NCBI GenBank assembly: GCA_026168455.1
Contig: CM047427.1
Location: forward strand, 63,492,162 to 63,556,161
Origin: Theocolax elegans
Taxonomy: Eukaryota > Arthropoda > Insecta > Hymenoptera > Cerocephalidae
Direction of reading: 5' to 3'
Length of the DNA stretch: 64,000 nt
In this document: one piece after another, positions 1-13,300 of the stretch
How the letters are laid out: each line of letters opens with the position of its first letter
Position numbering within the stretch: the first letter of the stretch is position 1
The notes under the pieces: model-generated
Told to the model about the DNA's origin: nothing
Database searches by the model: none
Seen by the model: the letters and a program-made list of their open reading frames with translations, nothing else
Translations under genes and position numbers: made by a program

Positions 1-153
1 CAAAAATTTTAAGTAAATCAAAATCATGTGATATAATTTTTTGTTGAAATATTGCAAATTTGTTTCATTCATAGAAAATCTATTTAGATAGAATAGCACT
101 ATAGATAAATTATTGTTTTATTAGAAGGTTGGATTAAAAAATAATATTTTGCA
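1..153 (+). repeat. Direct-repeat element, copy 1 (cut by window start)
   Basis: The first 153 bases match 1707-1859 exactly by eye. This copy lacks only the leading TG, which falls outside the window. It ends ATTTTGCA. Confidence 0.8.
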
Positions 154-1704
154 TTATGTACACTTAATTTTATGCGTAATTATTTTTACGTGCAAAAATT
201 GTAATCACTTCTCGAATTTACAGACTGTCCTACAACTTAAGCTCTATAATAATTGCAATCAAGTTTAAATTTTTTTTTTAATGCCATCAATTTGAAATTC
301 TAATCACCAAAAAAACGTGGATAAAATTTTGATTGGAATCAGATTTAAAAAATTTAGATTGCGCGATTGAACTTTTTGGCTCTTGGGGGGAAGAATTTTT
401 TGACACGAGCAGTGGAGCAAATTTGCATGGATTAAATGTATGTGCTCGCTTAATACGCTGGACTGAAAATACCTCCTACCTAAAAAGGAATCGGGTATTT
501 CATTGATATACTATATAAATTAAACTAATTGAATTAGTTATTATTAATTGTCTTCTGCAATGTTGTAAATTATTTGTAAACTGATAAAGTATATCACTGC
601 GAATGTTATTCATTCTCATTAATAAGCAAATGCCATACTTTGATTATTATACATTTTTAAATAAAATATCATAATATTCGGTATATGACTAAACTCATAA
701 AACATTAATCATGAATGAATAATTTCTTTGTATAAAGTAAAATTATATTTTCTACAACAACTTTCATTAAATTTTCAAAATTTCAGTAAGTCTTTTTGAT
801 TTATTATTTTGATTCAATTTTTTAAACTTTCAATTTTTTAAACTTTCAATTTTTTTAACATAAAATTTTTTAAGACATTCTATATTTGGCAGCAATATTC
901 TTAAAATAAAGGTCTGATAACTTGACATGAAATTGAATTTTCGCATCAACTGAGACTTGATTCCTTAAAAACTTCGTGCCTCTATTTTAATAAATCGAGA
1001 ACTTTTATCGGCATTTATTTCATGGTACACTAAAAGATTTCAAGGTAAAATAAACCATCATGTTTTACATATCTTCTAATCGGGGACTTCGATGAGATGC
1101 TAGCGACGTTTTTACATTTTCATTCGTAGCACGATCATCGCTCGCATACTCGTGTATTTGTATACATATACATAGTATAGTGACCTTTCTTCGGGAAGAT
1201 TTCGATTACATGATAAAAATATTGCTTTTTTTAGAAATAGAATGTATGTCAGGTATACACAAATAAAATATATTTTTTTATAAGTATATTTTTACCAAAT
1301 ACCGACCACTACTAAATTATTTCATTGTGTAAAATATATTTAAAATAAAATTTTTATGACTTTTATTACAAGAAAGTAATTTATTTTTGTGAACAACATT
1401 TGAACTATATTTTTGTAGTCTTACACGGTCTCAATATAATGTAAGGATGTAGTAAAACAGTTAGCAATTATAATGTTAGCAAACGAAACTAAGACTAAAA
1501 TTAATATAATCTTTCCATTTTTTAAATTTAAATATATACATTTATATTTAACATCAACAATCAATTTATAGAAAGAAAAGTACCCTGAATTCGGAAAGTG
1601 GTCAAAATTATTGAAGTTGTAATCATGATGAATTAGTTTAAAATCAGAAAAAACCGGTAAATTAGTATATTTTCAAGTTAAAGTAAACTGTAAGCTTTGA
1701 CATG
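154..1704. other. AT-rich sequence between the direct repeats; no gene seen
   Basis: No convincing open frame or RNA gene. A slightly GC-richer patch lies at about 1080-1200. If the flanking repeats are LTRs this would be a non-coding retrotransposon interior. Confidence 0.5.
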
Positions 1705-1859
1705 TGCAAAAATTTTAAGTAAATCAAAATCATGTGATATAATTTTTTGTTGAAATATTGCAAATTTGTTTCATTCATAGAAAATCTATTTAGATAGAAT
1801 AGCACTATAGATAAATTATTGTTTTATTAGAAGGTTGGATTAAAAAATAATATTTTGCA
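1705..1859 (+). repeat. Direct-repeat element, copy 2, TG...CA ends, 155 bp
   Basis: Starts TGCAAAAATT and ends ATTTTGCA, so it has TG...CA ends and a 7 bp terminal inversion (TGCAAAA). It is identical to bases 1-153. The pair could be short LTRs of a TRIM-type element, with 154-1704 as the interior, but no primer binding site or polypurine tract was seen. Two insertions of a small MITE, or a local duplication, are alternatives. Confidence 0.75.
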
Positions 1860-2945
1860 GTTTTTTTTATAACATCTGTGATAAATAAGTCAATGACCCG
1901 CAGGTCGTAACTCTTCTTATTAGCAAATAGAAAAAAGTAATTGAAAGCTCTTAAAAACAGTTACAATTTTTATTTAGGTTCATGTTTAATAGAATTATTT
2001 TTAAGTAGTTGGTGATAAATGAAACATATCTACGCTTAAAAGTAATTTACCATAAATTTATTTCTACGTGAATGAAAAGGTGGTATAGTATATGGAACTT
2101 TGCCCAACTAAAACGTGTGCACTGTTTTTTAATAGAACTTGCAGGACTTTAAAATTTACACATTTTTTCGTTCAGGTGTACATAAGTTATAGGTCGGAAG
2201 TATTTGTAATGTATGCAGTAATTATAGCCCATGATTAGATAATTTCAATATTTACGAGTCTTCACTAGACAAATATTAGCACTTTTACAATTTCATGTAT
2301 TACCAGGAAAAGTGTATGTACGCATGAAAAATTTACACGTTTCACGCGTTAAGATAATAATCTTAATAATATATAGAAATACCAAAATTTATGTTCACAG
2401 ACATTCATAAATTAAGAGTTTAAAGTTTAAATATTATTGAAATAAATCTTTAGATAAGTTAAACACTTTAAAAAGTCTTTTAAAACCAATGTACATATTA
2501 AACTTCGCTTGTTGACTTACGTACGGATGTATAATCAGTTTTGCGATATACACACACGGTATATATATATATACACCTTATACTTTTACATTACACCAAG
2601 TTTCACACCATTGTAACTAAATCTGAGTTAGTTTATTATACTGTATATAATATCTAAATGATTAATATAGTAAAGCTTAGATAAGAATTGTTAATTAATA
2701 CAATATACAATATATATTATTACTCACAGATAGTATTGGTTTCATTTTTAAATGTATGCGTGCGTATATATGTAGATGGAATGATCACATTACTTAGCAT
2801 ACATTGATTAATATTTTTTATTGACAATAATAATATAATTTAAATATTCACTTTAATCTTTCCTACTTACACATCAGTCCCTAGAATATACAATATTGTA
2901 ATTACTAGTTCTCGAGTTAAACAAAATCTATAAATTATAAATTAA

Positions 2946-3302
2946 CGAGATGTCGGACCCAAGTTACAGGGATCTACACCTTTCACCATAAGAATTATCT
3001 TGGAAATATTGATTTAAATTCTGAAAAAATTCATATGGGAAGTTTAAAGCAAAAGCCAGGGCATGGCATTTTGATTTTTTAAGAAAAAATAAATATGTTA
3101 ATAATAATTGAATAAACAATTTGCGGTCGGTAATAAAACGAAAAAATCAGAATTGAATTACAAATTTAAAAATCTGAAAAAAGTTGAGTATACTATTTAA
3201 AACATGCCTAAGAGAATGGCGTTCAGGATTTTTTCAAAAATTTATTCTTTTGCGTTTATAAAAAAATATTAAAAATTACTATTTTCTAAGTCCGATATAC
3301 CC
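2946..3302 (+). mobile_element. TTAA-flanked MITE, family 1 copy 1
   Basis: TTAA at 2942-2945 and 3303-3306 encloses a 357 bp element that begins CGAGATGTCGGACCC and ends TCCGATATACCC, an imperfect terminal inversion of the GGGATGTCGGA type. It is homologous over its length to 16631-17011 (inverted) and 20371-20758. A TTAA target duplication is the signature of piggyBac-type transposons, so this is probably a non-autonomous piggyBac-like element. No coding capacity. Confidence 0.75.
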
Positions 3303-3306
3303 TTAA

Positions 3307-5940
3307 GGTAAAAATATATAGTATGAATATTTTTTTAACAGCAATAAAATTTTCTGTGAATTTATATTTATTCAGAGACATTTGTCTATACACTATTTTG
3401 ATTTTAAATTTTGTTTTGAATATAGATGATACGTTTTCTTAATCAATAATATGACGGAAGCTACAGTTATACAATCTAATGACATTTTTTCTTAGTAATA
3501 CGTTTCTTATTCTAGTATATCTAATCTAAGAAAAACATTTAATCGTTCATAGTTAATAAGCTGGTACAGACACAAACGTTCGAATCAAAGGTTATGAGTA
3601 AAAAAGTAAAATTAACATGATTATTAGAAAAAATGTTAAAAAATTTATTAAATAAAAACAAAAATTAGAAAAAATTTAAGCTCGTGTTTTAAAATTAAGT
3701 TTTTTCAAGTCGATCCGGTTTGTGGAAATTTTTTTTTTGAGATTTCTTACAATAATTTTTTCTAGTACGTATAACAACGCATAAACTTAGCAATTTGCAA
3801 GTTAGTTGCATTAAAGGTAATTTGTGTAGTTAAAAAATATAATCACTCAGCTTGCAAAAACCAATAATTTTTTATTTTTAATAATGCACGATCAGATGTA
3901 AGTTTTCTCAAAGTTAAAATAAAATCCGGATCCTTAAACCGGTTTGAGCCTTTTTGAGTTTTTGGCAATTCATTAACATGCACTAATTAAATATTTTAAA
4001 AAACGTGATTGTAATGTACATCTCTTTCGCTTATGTTTAATATTACTGTTAATATTAGTCACAAATAATGTGCAAGTGTAATGATAATGTAGTTTGATTG
4101 CATATTATTTTAATCTGTATAGCTCAGAAAAAACACTAAGAAAACAATCGATGTTTTCACGCTAACGATACATATTTCATTTTTTAAATTATTACAAATA
4201 GACTAATGTGTATACAAGCAGCTAATCTTTTAAAATTCTAATCTTATTTTAATTTTTTATTTAATGATCGCAGTATTATGTTGAATAATATAACCTGCAA
4301 TAAGTATTTCTAATACTAAAAGTATAATAAGACTTTATGAAATTTCATATATATAATGTAGTACGATATACAGTACATTAACTGCACAATTATTTTACTA
4401 ACAAATGATTAATTATTTTATTTTTATTTCAGATTTTGTTAAGATGAATAATAAAAGTTTTATTCTTCATTCAATTTTTTTTAATAAAATGTTTTACGAT
4501 CAGTTCTGAAACAGACACATTTATTCGATATATCAACACAACAAAAGTTTTAAGACTTACATAAAGTATAGTCATAAAGTCATTGCAAACAACCCTATAA
4601 ATTAACGGATTAAAAATCTAATATTTAAATAAAAAAAATTGATAGATGTCTAAGCATATACATACAAATGTATAGATACGTAAGTATTTATGTACGTATA
4701 CGTGTATGTATATTAATGCATATAGTATTATGACGCTTGCAAAATGTTACGCGGCGTGTACTCACGTAGTTCGGTCATATCCATGGTTGCAGTGCTCGAT
4801 GAACGAATGGAAAAGACTAAGGAGACAAATCGCCAGTCGCTTCGGCGATGCACGTGATGACGCTGCTGTGAGCGTAAATGCAAGTATTACTCACACACGA
4901 GCAATCTGAGCAAAAAATGCGGGTTTAATTGTTTGCGCTCACTGCTAGCGCGATTTTACGGCTATGTGTGTTTTTAAATTTGTATACTTGTATTGAAATT
5001 ATTATGCAATGTGAATTATCAGTATGGAGCAACATGACTGAATTTTATTGAATCAATTCTACGCGTCAGAGTATATGATAATCATGTGTCCCGTTTAGTA
5101 TATTGCAATTATTAATTCTCAATAACAATCATACTCTTAACACAAACTTCCAATCATTTTATCATTTAAAACGTTATAATTATATTAGTGCAATAAATGT
5201 TTAAAACAAAATTTATTTATGTAAAGACGATTACAAAGTTTGTTAATAATATAAGATTAAATCTATACATAGCTGACTTATATATTCGTATTTGATTAAT
5301 ATTAAATAACTTGAAATTTTTAATACGAAAATTATTCTGGAGCTAAATTAAAAAAAAACGTAAATGAAATACAGATAAGGTTAAGTAAACTTTAAACTAG
5401 TTTGTAATTGCGAAGACTCCCATCAAAGTTTAAAATTTTAATTACTTAATAGTTCAGTATATACATACAAAAAAGCACGTAAACATTCCTAGAATTATAA
5501 AATTTTAAGTATACTGAATATTTTATTATTTTTAAGTGTACTAATCATTAACAGATAATTATTTGTTCCAATTTATGTTGTTACTAAATATTACAGAACT
5601 GAAATTCAGCATTATCAAGAAAATACATTTACATCTACGTTAACGTCAAGATTCTTTTACGCGTTCACGTATTATTTATTATTCATTATTTTAAGATGTA
5701 AAAACTAATACGAAAAACTTGTTCTTTAGTCTGTTGGATTACAAAGTTGTTGACGTATACAAGGAGACGTGAAAATCTGAATGTATAGTAAGTTATGTTT
5801 CAAAAATTAGTCATCAATGACGTAGATAACTAAATCCACTTTTAATATCAATACGATTTTCTTTTGAATCCATCGACACAACAATATAAAAACACACAGG
5901 CTCGAAAACGTGGCACGGAGGATACCTATAGAACACTTAC
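3307..5940. other. AT-rich gene-free stretch
   Basis: Nothing supported except the GC-richer patch at 4720-4960. Confidence 0.5.
4720..4960. promoter_or_regulatory. GC-richer island, possible regulatory element
   Basis: Composition and CpG content rise against the AT-rich surroundings. A 67-codon frame at 4706-4909 matches nothing I know and is probably chance. No TATA/initiator pair seen. Confidence 0.2.
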
Positions 5941-6118
5941 TTTATATGAACGAATGTTTATATGTATATGTATATATATACGTACGTGAATATATATATA
6001 GATATAGATATTAAAGCGAATCGAGGCCGCGCGAACGCGTGCGCGTGTTCACCGAGAGTCGAGAAGTAAAACTGAGAGGTGTATGGTGGCGATGTGCTCG
6101 CAACACAACCGAAATGTT
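5941..6118 (-). other. Candidate non-coding first exon (minus strand)
   Basis: Follows a minus-strand TATAAAAG at 6143-6150 and a TCAAC initiator whose A is 6118, 32 bp from the TATA. The 178 nt contains no ATG on the minus strand although it is long and mixed in composition, and ends at a donor ATAAA|GTAAGT (donor GT just below 5941). This is how a 5' untranslated first exon would look. The rest of the gene would lie to the left and may be beyond the window. Confidence 0.35.
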
Positions 6119-6150
6119 GAGTTGGGTCCGCGTGGGGCCTCTCTTTTATA
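6118..6150 (-). promoter_or_regulatory. TATA/initiator promoter, minus strand, in a GC-rich island
   Basis: TATAAAAG (rc of 6143-6150) and TCAAC at 6120-6116 are spaced 32 bp. The surrounding 6020-6400 is clearly richer in G, C and CpG than the background. Confidence 0.42.
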
Positions 6151-6344
6151 TGGGCATTGAGGGAACCGCGACTTCTCCGCCTCCTGACGTCCAACTGCTG
6201 CTACGATATTATAATGTACATATACATACACTCCTCTTCTCAGCTGTTCGAACCACGGAAAAACCACAAGATTAATCTGCCAAGTTGAACTGGTTTTCTG
6301 ACTCGTCGGATCGACTGAGCGAAATATCCTTCTCGAGCACACCG

Positions 6345-6367
6345 CCCCCCTCCCCCCCCCTCGCCCC
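6345..6367 (-). promoter_or_regulatory. G-quadruplex motif upstream of the 6.1 kb promoter
   Basis: On the plus strand runs of 6, 9 and 4 C separated by one to three bases (6345-6367); the minus strand therefore has enough G tracts for a quadruplex. It is the only such tract noticed in the window. A plus-strand TATAAAAC follows at 6406. Confidence 0.5.
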
Positions 6368-7183
6368 GCCACTTCCTTCAATTCTTTCACTTTGCGTATA
6401 GGATGTATAAAACTTGTGCACTTGTTAAGAGATCTCTGAATAATTGGACTCGATTCTTCGACCGAAAGATGCTTTCAGCTTTCTCTAATTCACTCAACGA
6501 GTGCTGAAAAAAGCAATTGCGGGACTGGACAATTTAAACGGTGCAAAATTATAGTCTTATGAAAAATTTATAATTTTACTATATAAGACATTACTGCATT
6601 TTTAGCATTTTCCAACACTTTTCGAGTTAAAAATAAGCTACTGGTACATTTTCCCGAATAACGTTGAAGATTCGCATAGTAATATTTATTATAATAACTT
6701 TATTTTAAATCGGTAATTCAGAATTGTAAAGTATACAGTTCATCATATCTTCTATTGGCTGCTGTGCCACTTGATACATAATGTAGCGATTATCGCGTTC
6801 ACGTGATTAATATTATTTTATTTAATTGAACAAGTAATTCATTTTTTTCTCGTAGCTTGACAATTTTTATAAAATATAAAATTTATTATTATAATAATAT
6901 ACGACAAAAATTAGTTTTATCAAGTTAATTACTAATCAGTATAAATAAATCGGGATTGATAAACGTATCTCGTGTATTCTCATGCATACATCATGTCTCA
7001 CTTTTTTTAGAGAAAAAACTACTATCCGAGTTGATTTTACTTCCCTCGCCTTAGACTAAATATCGAATCTGGCAAAATAAGAAATCGTTAACATTGTAGT
7101 AGATTATCAATAATTAGTATAATATTAGTCGAAATAATTATCATGCAATATCGTAGTCTTACGTAATAATTTCTTTAATTTAA

Positions 7184-7314
7184 CCTTTGGGCTACTAGAA
7201 AAGAAATTTAGTAGAAAATAATATGACAAGAACTTTTTATATGATGCACCTGACATAAAAATATACTTTTTGTGGCTTTCGAGCTAAGTCTCCTTATTCT
7301 AGTCGATCTAAAGG
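7184..7314. mobile_element. Short TTAA-flanked MITE, 131 bp, piggyBac-like ends
   Basis: TTAA at 7180-7183 and 7315-7318 flanks ends CCTTTGGGCTACTAG and CTAGTCGATCTAAAGG, an imperfect terminal inversion of about 16 bp. The CCTTT start next to TTAA fits piggyBac-type termini. Different from family 1; one copy in the window. Confidence 0.6.
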
Positions 7315-7318
7315 TTAA

Positions 7319-10300
7319 TATAAAAAATTTATTAGTTTATTTGAAAAGTTCTTGAAACTAGCAACCTCGCATAAAATGAAAGTAAACATAAGTAAAAAAG
7401 AAAAAAATCAATAAAAGATATATTGATGAAGGATTAATATATATAAATAGAACTATTTATACATTTAAAACACTACAAATTATATTGACCATTTTTGTGC
7501 TTACGACAAAATGATTTTTCTCATATTTCATGACCATTTATTAGAATAAAATCCAATTTTTTTCGTGTTAATGCTATGTTTAAGCTTATAAATTATATAT
7601 AGAGTTATAATCTAGTTTTGTCCCTTCGTATTTGCTATAATAGTATGATAAAAATGTAATAAAATCGCATTTATCTTCGTAATTACTGAAAAACGAACTG
7701 AATATTAGATATTTTTAGTTTACTATTTGTGGAAAGTTGAAAAAATGATTTGATTATTTCCATGTTTCTTCAATTTATTTAATACGGAGAAAATAGGATA
7801 CTAAGAGAAAATTTAGTACAATTTGATATTATTCAATTGTTGGGACCAAATCGAATGTTTCTTCAATCATTCTTTTTGGATTTTTGCGATTTAATAAGTA
7901 AATTTTAAAAATCTTACAAAATTGATAGATTTAAAAATATTATAAATTGACTATACGATTTAACAAGATGACTGGAATTTTATATTGTTACGTATAAATA
8001 TATTATGTAAATTTTATTCTGAAAATATTATAGACAAAAAAAATGTCTTGTGTAATCAAATAAAAATTAACAAAAAAATTGAATTTAGTAACTCTAATGC
8101 AATCCAACATTTAGAAGTTGCGAATTACTCCGGATTTGAAATAACAATTTACTTTACGGTAAATAAATCTACCAATTATGAAATTTATTCTTAATCAGTG
8201 AAAGTATCTTGTCACGCTCGACTAAAAAAAGTTGGTAATTTTAACATAAATTAAATAGAACTTGTACTAAGTACACCAATGTACACAGTCTCAATGTGCG
8301 TGATGTTACACGCGACGAACAGTTTACGACTTATCCTTTTTTTTGTTACTTCAAAAGCCTCTTACACAAGAAAATGTTGATTCCGTACGTGTAACGCACA
8401 CCTAAAATTTTCTACTTACTCTTTTACTATTTAAACAATTCAACTTAACTGATCATTAGTGGTGAGTAAACAGTTTTATATTCCCAGTCACGTAAGAAAT
8501 GCAAGAAATACAATTTATCGTGCACTCAATTATGCTTAGTATATCTCTAAAAAAATTATATTATTTATAAACAATCAAAGATGATGATAATCTAATGATT
8601 AATTTGTCTTGCTAATGTGCGCTAATAATTTATTGCAAAACTTTCGCTTATAAGCTCTTTGTAAAATATATTAATAAATCCAAAATTAAAATGAAACTAA
8701 CTGTTAATAATTATGTTTATGAAAAAACAGTCTACGAATCTTCGAATTAGCAAAAAAATCATTTTTTATTTATGAAAGGTTATAAGGCTAATTACCAAAT
8801 GATAAAAGATACCATTACCAACCATTTTTAATTACTTATAACTTTTTTTTCTTACTTTGTTTTTACGCGTCCAAATCTCATTTATACTTTCAATTTTTTA
8901 TACACGCTGATATAATCTTGGTCTTAAAATACAGTTTAAGATGTGTTATCGTACATATTCATATCTAAAATTTTTATTATTTTTTTTTAATTATAAATTA
9001 TAAATAATTATAAATCGTACGTTACCAAAATATTTGAAATTTTATGAATCATATTTATTTGATAATGTGCATCAACTCAAGTCTATTTATCTAAATCTAA
9101 TATTTATATTTAGATATAAATATTTAGATAGTAAAAGTCTACCTGCATTCAGGAGGTCACTTAGAAATATTTCAAAACATTTGGGTAGAAGAGGTTAAAA
9201 GATATATGACGGTTAGAGAGTTGAATAAGTAATGTCAGAGAAAGTGAAAGAGTCAGAGGAAGAGTCACCCTTTATTAATGAAATGGAAATCAAAGTTTAT
9301 AAATTAATGTTGATATATGTTAATGTCCTTCAATCGTCAATGAAAATATTACGTCGACTTAACATTTAATTCAAAATAGATCGTACAACATTTGTTTCTT
9401 CTTGTTGAGTAATTGAGTTACATATTCTAAAAAAACAAAGAGTGATCTTGAAATGGACTTGCTAAACTCGTTTTTAATACGATCACTTCAGACTGCTTTA
9501 ATTTAATGATGCTCTCGGTCTGCAGAATATGAAGATTTTAGTTATTATATATTTTACGTAAGCTTTATGTTTTATTAAATAATATTTTTTTTCGTTTCGT
9601 ATTATTATTATATGATACAAAGTAGCAGTAGGAAAATCTTAATATTATTGTATTACGCATTTAAATAATTTTACCGATGGTTTATACCGTCTGTTTACAT
9701 TTCGTTTTTTAATATAGATAACTAGGATACGTTTCGAAAATTTAATATTTCTAATAGAAATGAAACAGTTTGAGTTACATAACAATTATTATTGGGACAT
9801 ATATATGGAGGTATTAGCCATTTATAGCAATAAAAGAGGGATATAAATGCTTTGGTTTCTATAAGGAATATATCATTGCATTACATCCGTATTGTACTAA
9901 GTGATTTCTATTAATAACTCACGTTTTCAATGGTACTGTATATGAAAAATGTTATATCTATACAAATATATAGGTACAAGGAAGGTATAGTTTCTTGAAA
10001 AAGATAATTGTTTAGTATTTGTATGAAATACACGACTAGAGTTCCTCTATCCTATCGTTGTAGTCATTCTCTTCATCCTGTCACGTGCGCCTTGATTACT
10101 TGCAGATATTGTAAACAGCTTGACATTAATAGCGCGTGATATCAAAACAACGAATTTATTGAAATGAATATTCGAGCAGTATTATTTTTTTTTTTAATTT
10201 TTTATGGAAAATTTTCGATTCTATAAATAACCATCTATTTATATCAATGCTATCGCAAATAACATGTTTATTATTTGTTTACAGACATTGTAATATTTAC

Positions 10301-13300
10301 CTGTATTAAAGCCCAATGTTTTTGCCATGATTTCCGTTTTTGACAAAAACTTACACTAACGTACGTTTTTAAGCTTCGTTCTATATCAACATTACCTTGG
10401 TAAAAATCTTATCTCGATTATATAAAACGAGATTATAAGCTATGCAGATCTTTATAGCATTTATAGGTAAAGAAAAAAGATATATTTTGGTTCTTCAATG
10501 AAAAGTTTTCTTAAAATAATGTTAGAAAGAATTATTTAAATATTTATATGAATTAAGATAATTATATTTAAAATAAAAACAATTAATTTTAATCTACAAA
10601 CGAAAATTCTCTAAAATATTCGAATAAATATTATAAAATCAAAGATGCATAATTAAATAGTAAGTATACTTTTAAGAAAGCAAATCATAATTAATAATAT
10701 ATTTGCAAAATAGGGTATTACCAAATTCTAGATAATATCCAAAATTAATGAATTTATGTACAAATAATATACTAATGCAATTCATGTAAATATTGTTTGT
10801 ATAAATAAGAAAAGTAAATTCCTGCATGTTATTCAATTACGTAAGTTCAAATTAGATAGTATAATATGAAATATTATGTTTTTAAATGACATAGACCGCA
10901 CTATTTCCCATATAGATCTAATACGTTATAATTATGCAAATCTATCTTTGTTAGAAATCGTAACAGATTTTTAGGCAAGCACTACCTAATTTTGACTAAT
11001 TTTTAGTTTTCGAATTAGCTAAATTTTGTCCGAAACCTAACAAACTAGCTAATTTTCTCAACTAAAATTCAAAACCTTATATTCAGTTATTTATACAAAA
11101 ATACATAATTATTTTTACTTAATTGAATTTTAAAGTTTACCAATCAATTTTATTAAATAATAACACTTTATAATAGATTATATAAAAATAATTAAAAATA
11201 TAATTTTATTAATATGCTTATTTTGATATATGTTCGTATTTTTAGCTACTTTCAGGTGAAATTTAGATTAAAATAAGCTAATTGTAGCTATTCGCAGTGG
11301 ATAGTTTTTAACTAATTCTTTATTAAATTTAAGCTAATAGTTACCTAATTTTTGACGTCTGAATTAAAAAGGTTAGTTAAATTTCTAGTAGGAATGTAAT
11401 TTCTATTAGCACAAACACGATCGATATAAAATTTTTTTAACATTATTTTGAAATTTAAAATAATAGCATCCATAAAGTGTCAATTATTGGTATATGTTCA
11501 ATTTAATTAAATGAAAAACTCGTAATAAGTCTTGACGTAAGCAACAATGTTTACAAATTTATCTCTTTAATTAGTTCAAAAATCAAGTATTTTCCAATTG
11601 ACTTTGCAAATTTATTTTTATCGGTACGCGAAAGAAAATGTTATTAAAGCTAATTAAATATTTAAGATAAATTTATTTAAAATTCCAGGTATGACGGAAT
11701 AATCGTATTTTACATTCCACAAAAATAAATCATTGAAAAATGAACATATCGCTGCGGTTAATTTTTATATACGTGTGACTTTTACTGGTTAACAAAAATG
11801 TTCATAAATCATTTTTCCTATTATGTATATTATGGCCAAATATTTACGTCTATATACAACAAAAATTTAACTAATTCTTATCTTTTTTTAATCATTCGTT
11901 TTCTATTTCTTTTCGACTTGTAAAAATAAAAAGAAGTAGCATTTCGAGTTTTGCATCGTTTTTTAAAGCTGCATTTTTATGCGAAAAGGCGATAATGTAA
12001 ATTTACGAGTGTCGGAGCATGTTTTTATATTTAAGAAAATTAGCACTGACTATCAAATCTAAAAGTAGTATGTAGTAAAAATTCAGCTTCACCGAACAAG
12101 TAAAAAATTTAAACCACCATACATTTTTAGATAAGTATTGTAGATAAACAAATTGTGTATGCAAATTCTTTTTATATCAAACTAAAGTAGTTAAATAAAA
12201 AAAATGGTTTTCTCTATATAAAAATGGTATTCCTCTATATAGTAATACTATAATGTTGGATAAGAAATTTTTGTTCGTTGTCGTTTTAGTACAATAAAAA
12301 TCAATATATTACTTTAACAAAAAGGGTAAGAAACATAATTTAAAAAATAATTTAAATGCGTTTCTAAATTTTACTTTAACGTATAAGGAAAAAAAAATAT
12401 AAACTTTGCTTGTATTCAGTAGATTTTACACACAATAGTTTGCTAATTGCTTCTAGATCGAAACTCTACAATTTATGTGTATTTATGAATCTGAAAATGA
12501 CGTTGAGTTGCGCATACACAGTTCTTTTCTTCGTTCAACCAATAATTAGATTATAACTATTTTTAGAATTCTCATTCGTTTTCGACGAATGACGTTTAAA
12601 ATATTTCGAATTCTTTTAGACTTCGTAATTTATATAAAGTAAATTATGTAACTATATATTCTAAGGTTTAACGCGTTTAATAACTACTTTTGGTGAAAAT
12701 GATTTCAAAACGAGCGCCAAATCTTAAAAAAGGTAATGTTATAACGGAAGTTTTCATTAAGTATAGTATTTTCGGGATCTAAACTGGTTATTTACTTCGT
12801 TTATTCGATTTGAACATGCTAGTTTTGTAGAAATAATATATTGCATCCTATAATTTATATATAATATAAAAAAAGTGAACCGATTGCATTATAAAACAAA
12901 TTGTATTGAAATATTGATTCGTGTGAGTTATTATAAACGTAGGCAAGAAAACTCTCGTGAAATATTAATGTGACGCATCGTGACGTACCTTAGACGCGAG
13001 ACGTGTCCTTTAAAAAAATATACTCTAACAGTTTCGACAAAAATTACTCGCAGTAATAAATGTGTGTGTGTATATATATACAAATGTGTGTGCGTGTGTG
13101 TGTGTGTGCGTGTGACATATTAAAATCCAAATGAAGAAACCGTACGTCCTTGCTACGTGTTTGCTCGTGTAGATAGGAAACGTTATCGAATATATCGCAC
13201 ATATATATATATATATATACTTTTTATATCCTTGTTGTATATTCTTCTGCAGTTTCCTTTTATGTATAATACGACTTTTGGTCAGGTTTGTGGTGAAAAT

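Noticed and set aside
154..1704. LTR retrotransposon interior
   Set aside because: No gag/pol frame, primer binding site or polypurine tract; kept only as a possible TRIM.
6049..6390. 113-codon minus-strand frame
   Set aside because: Spans the proposed TATA box, initiator and G-tract, so it is better explained as promoter DNA.
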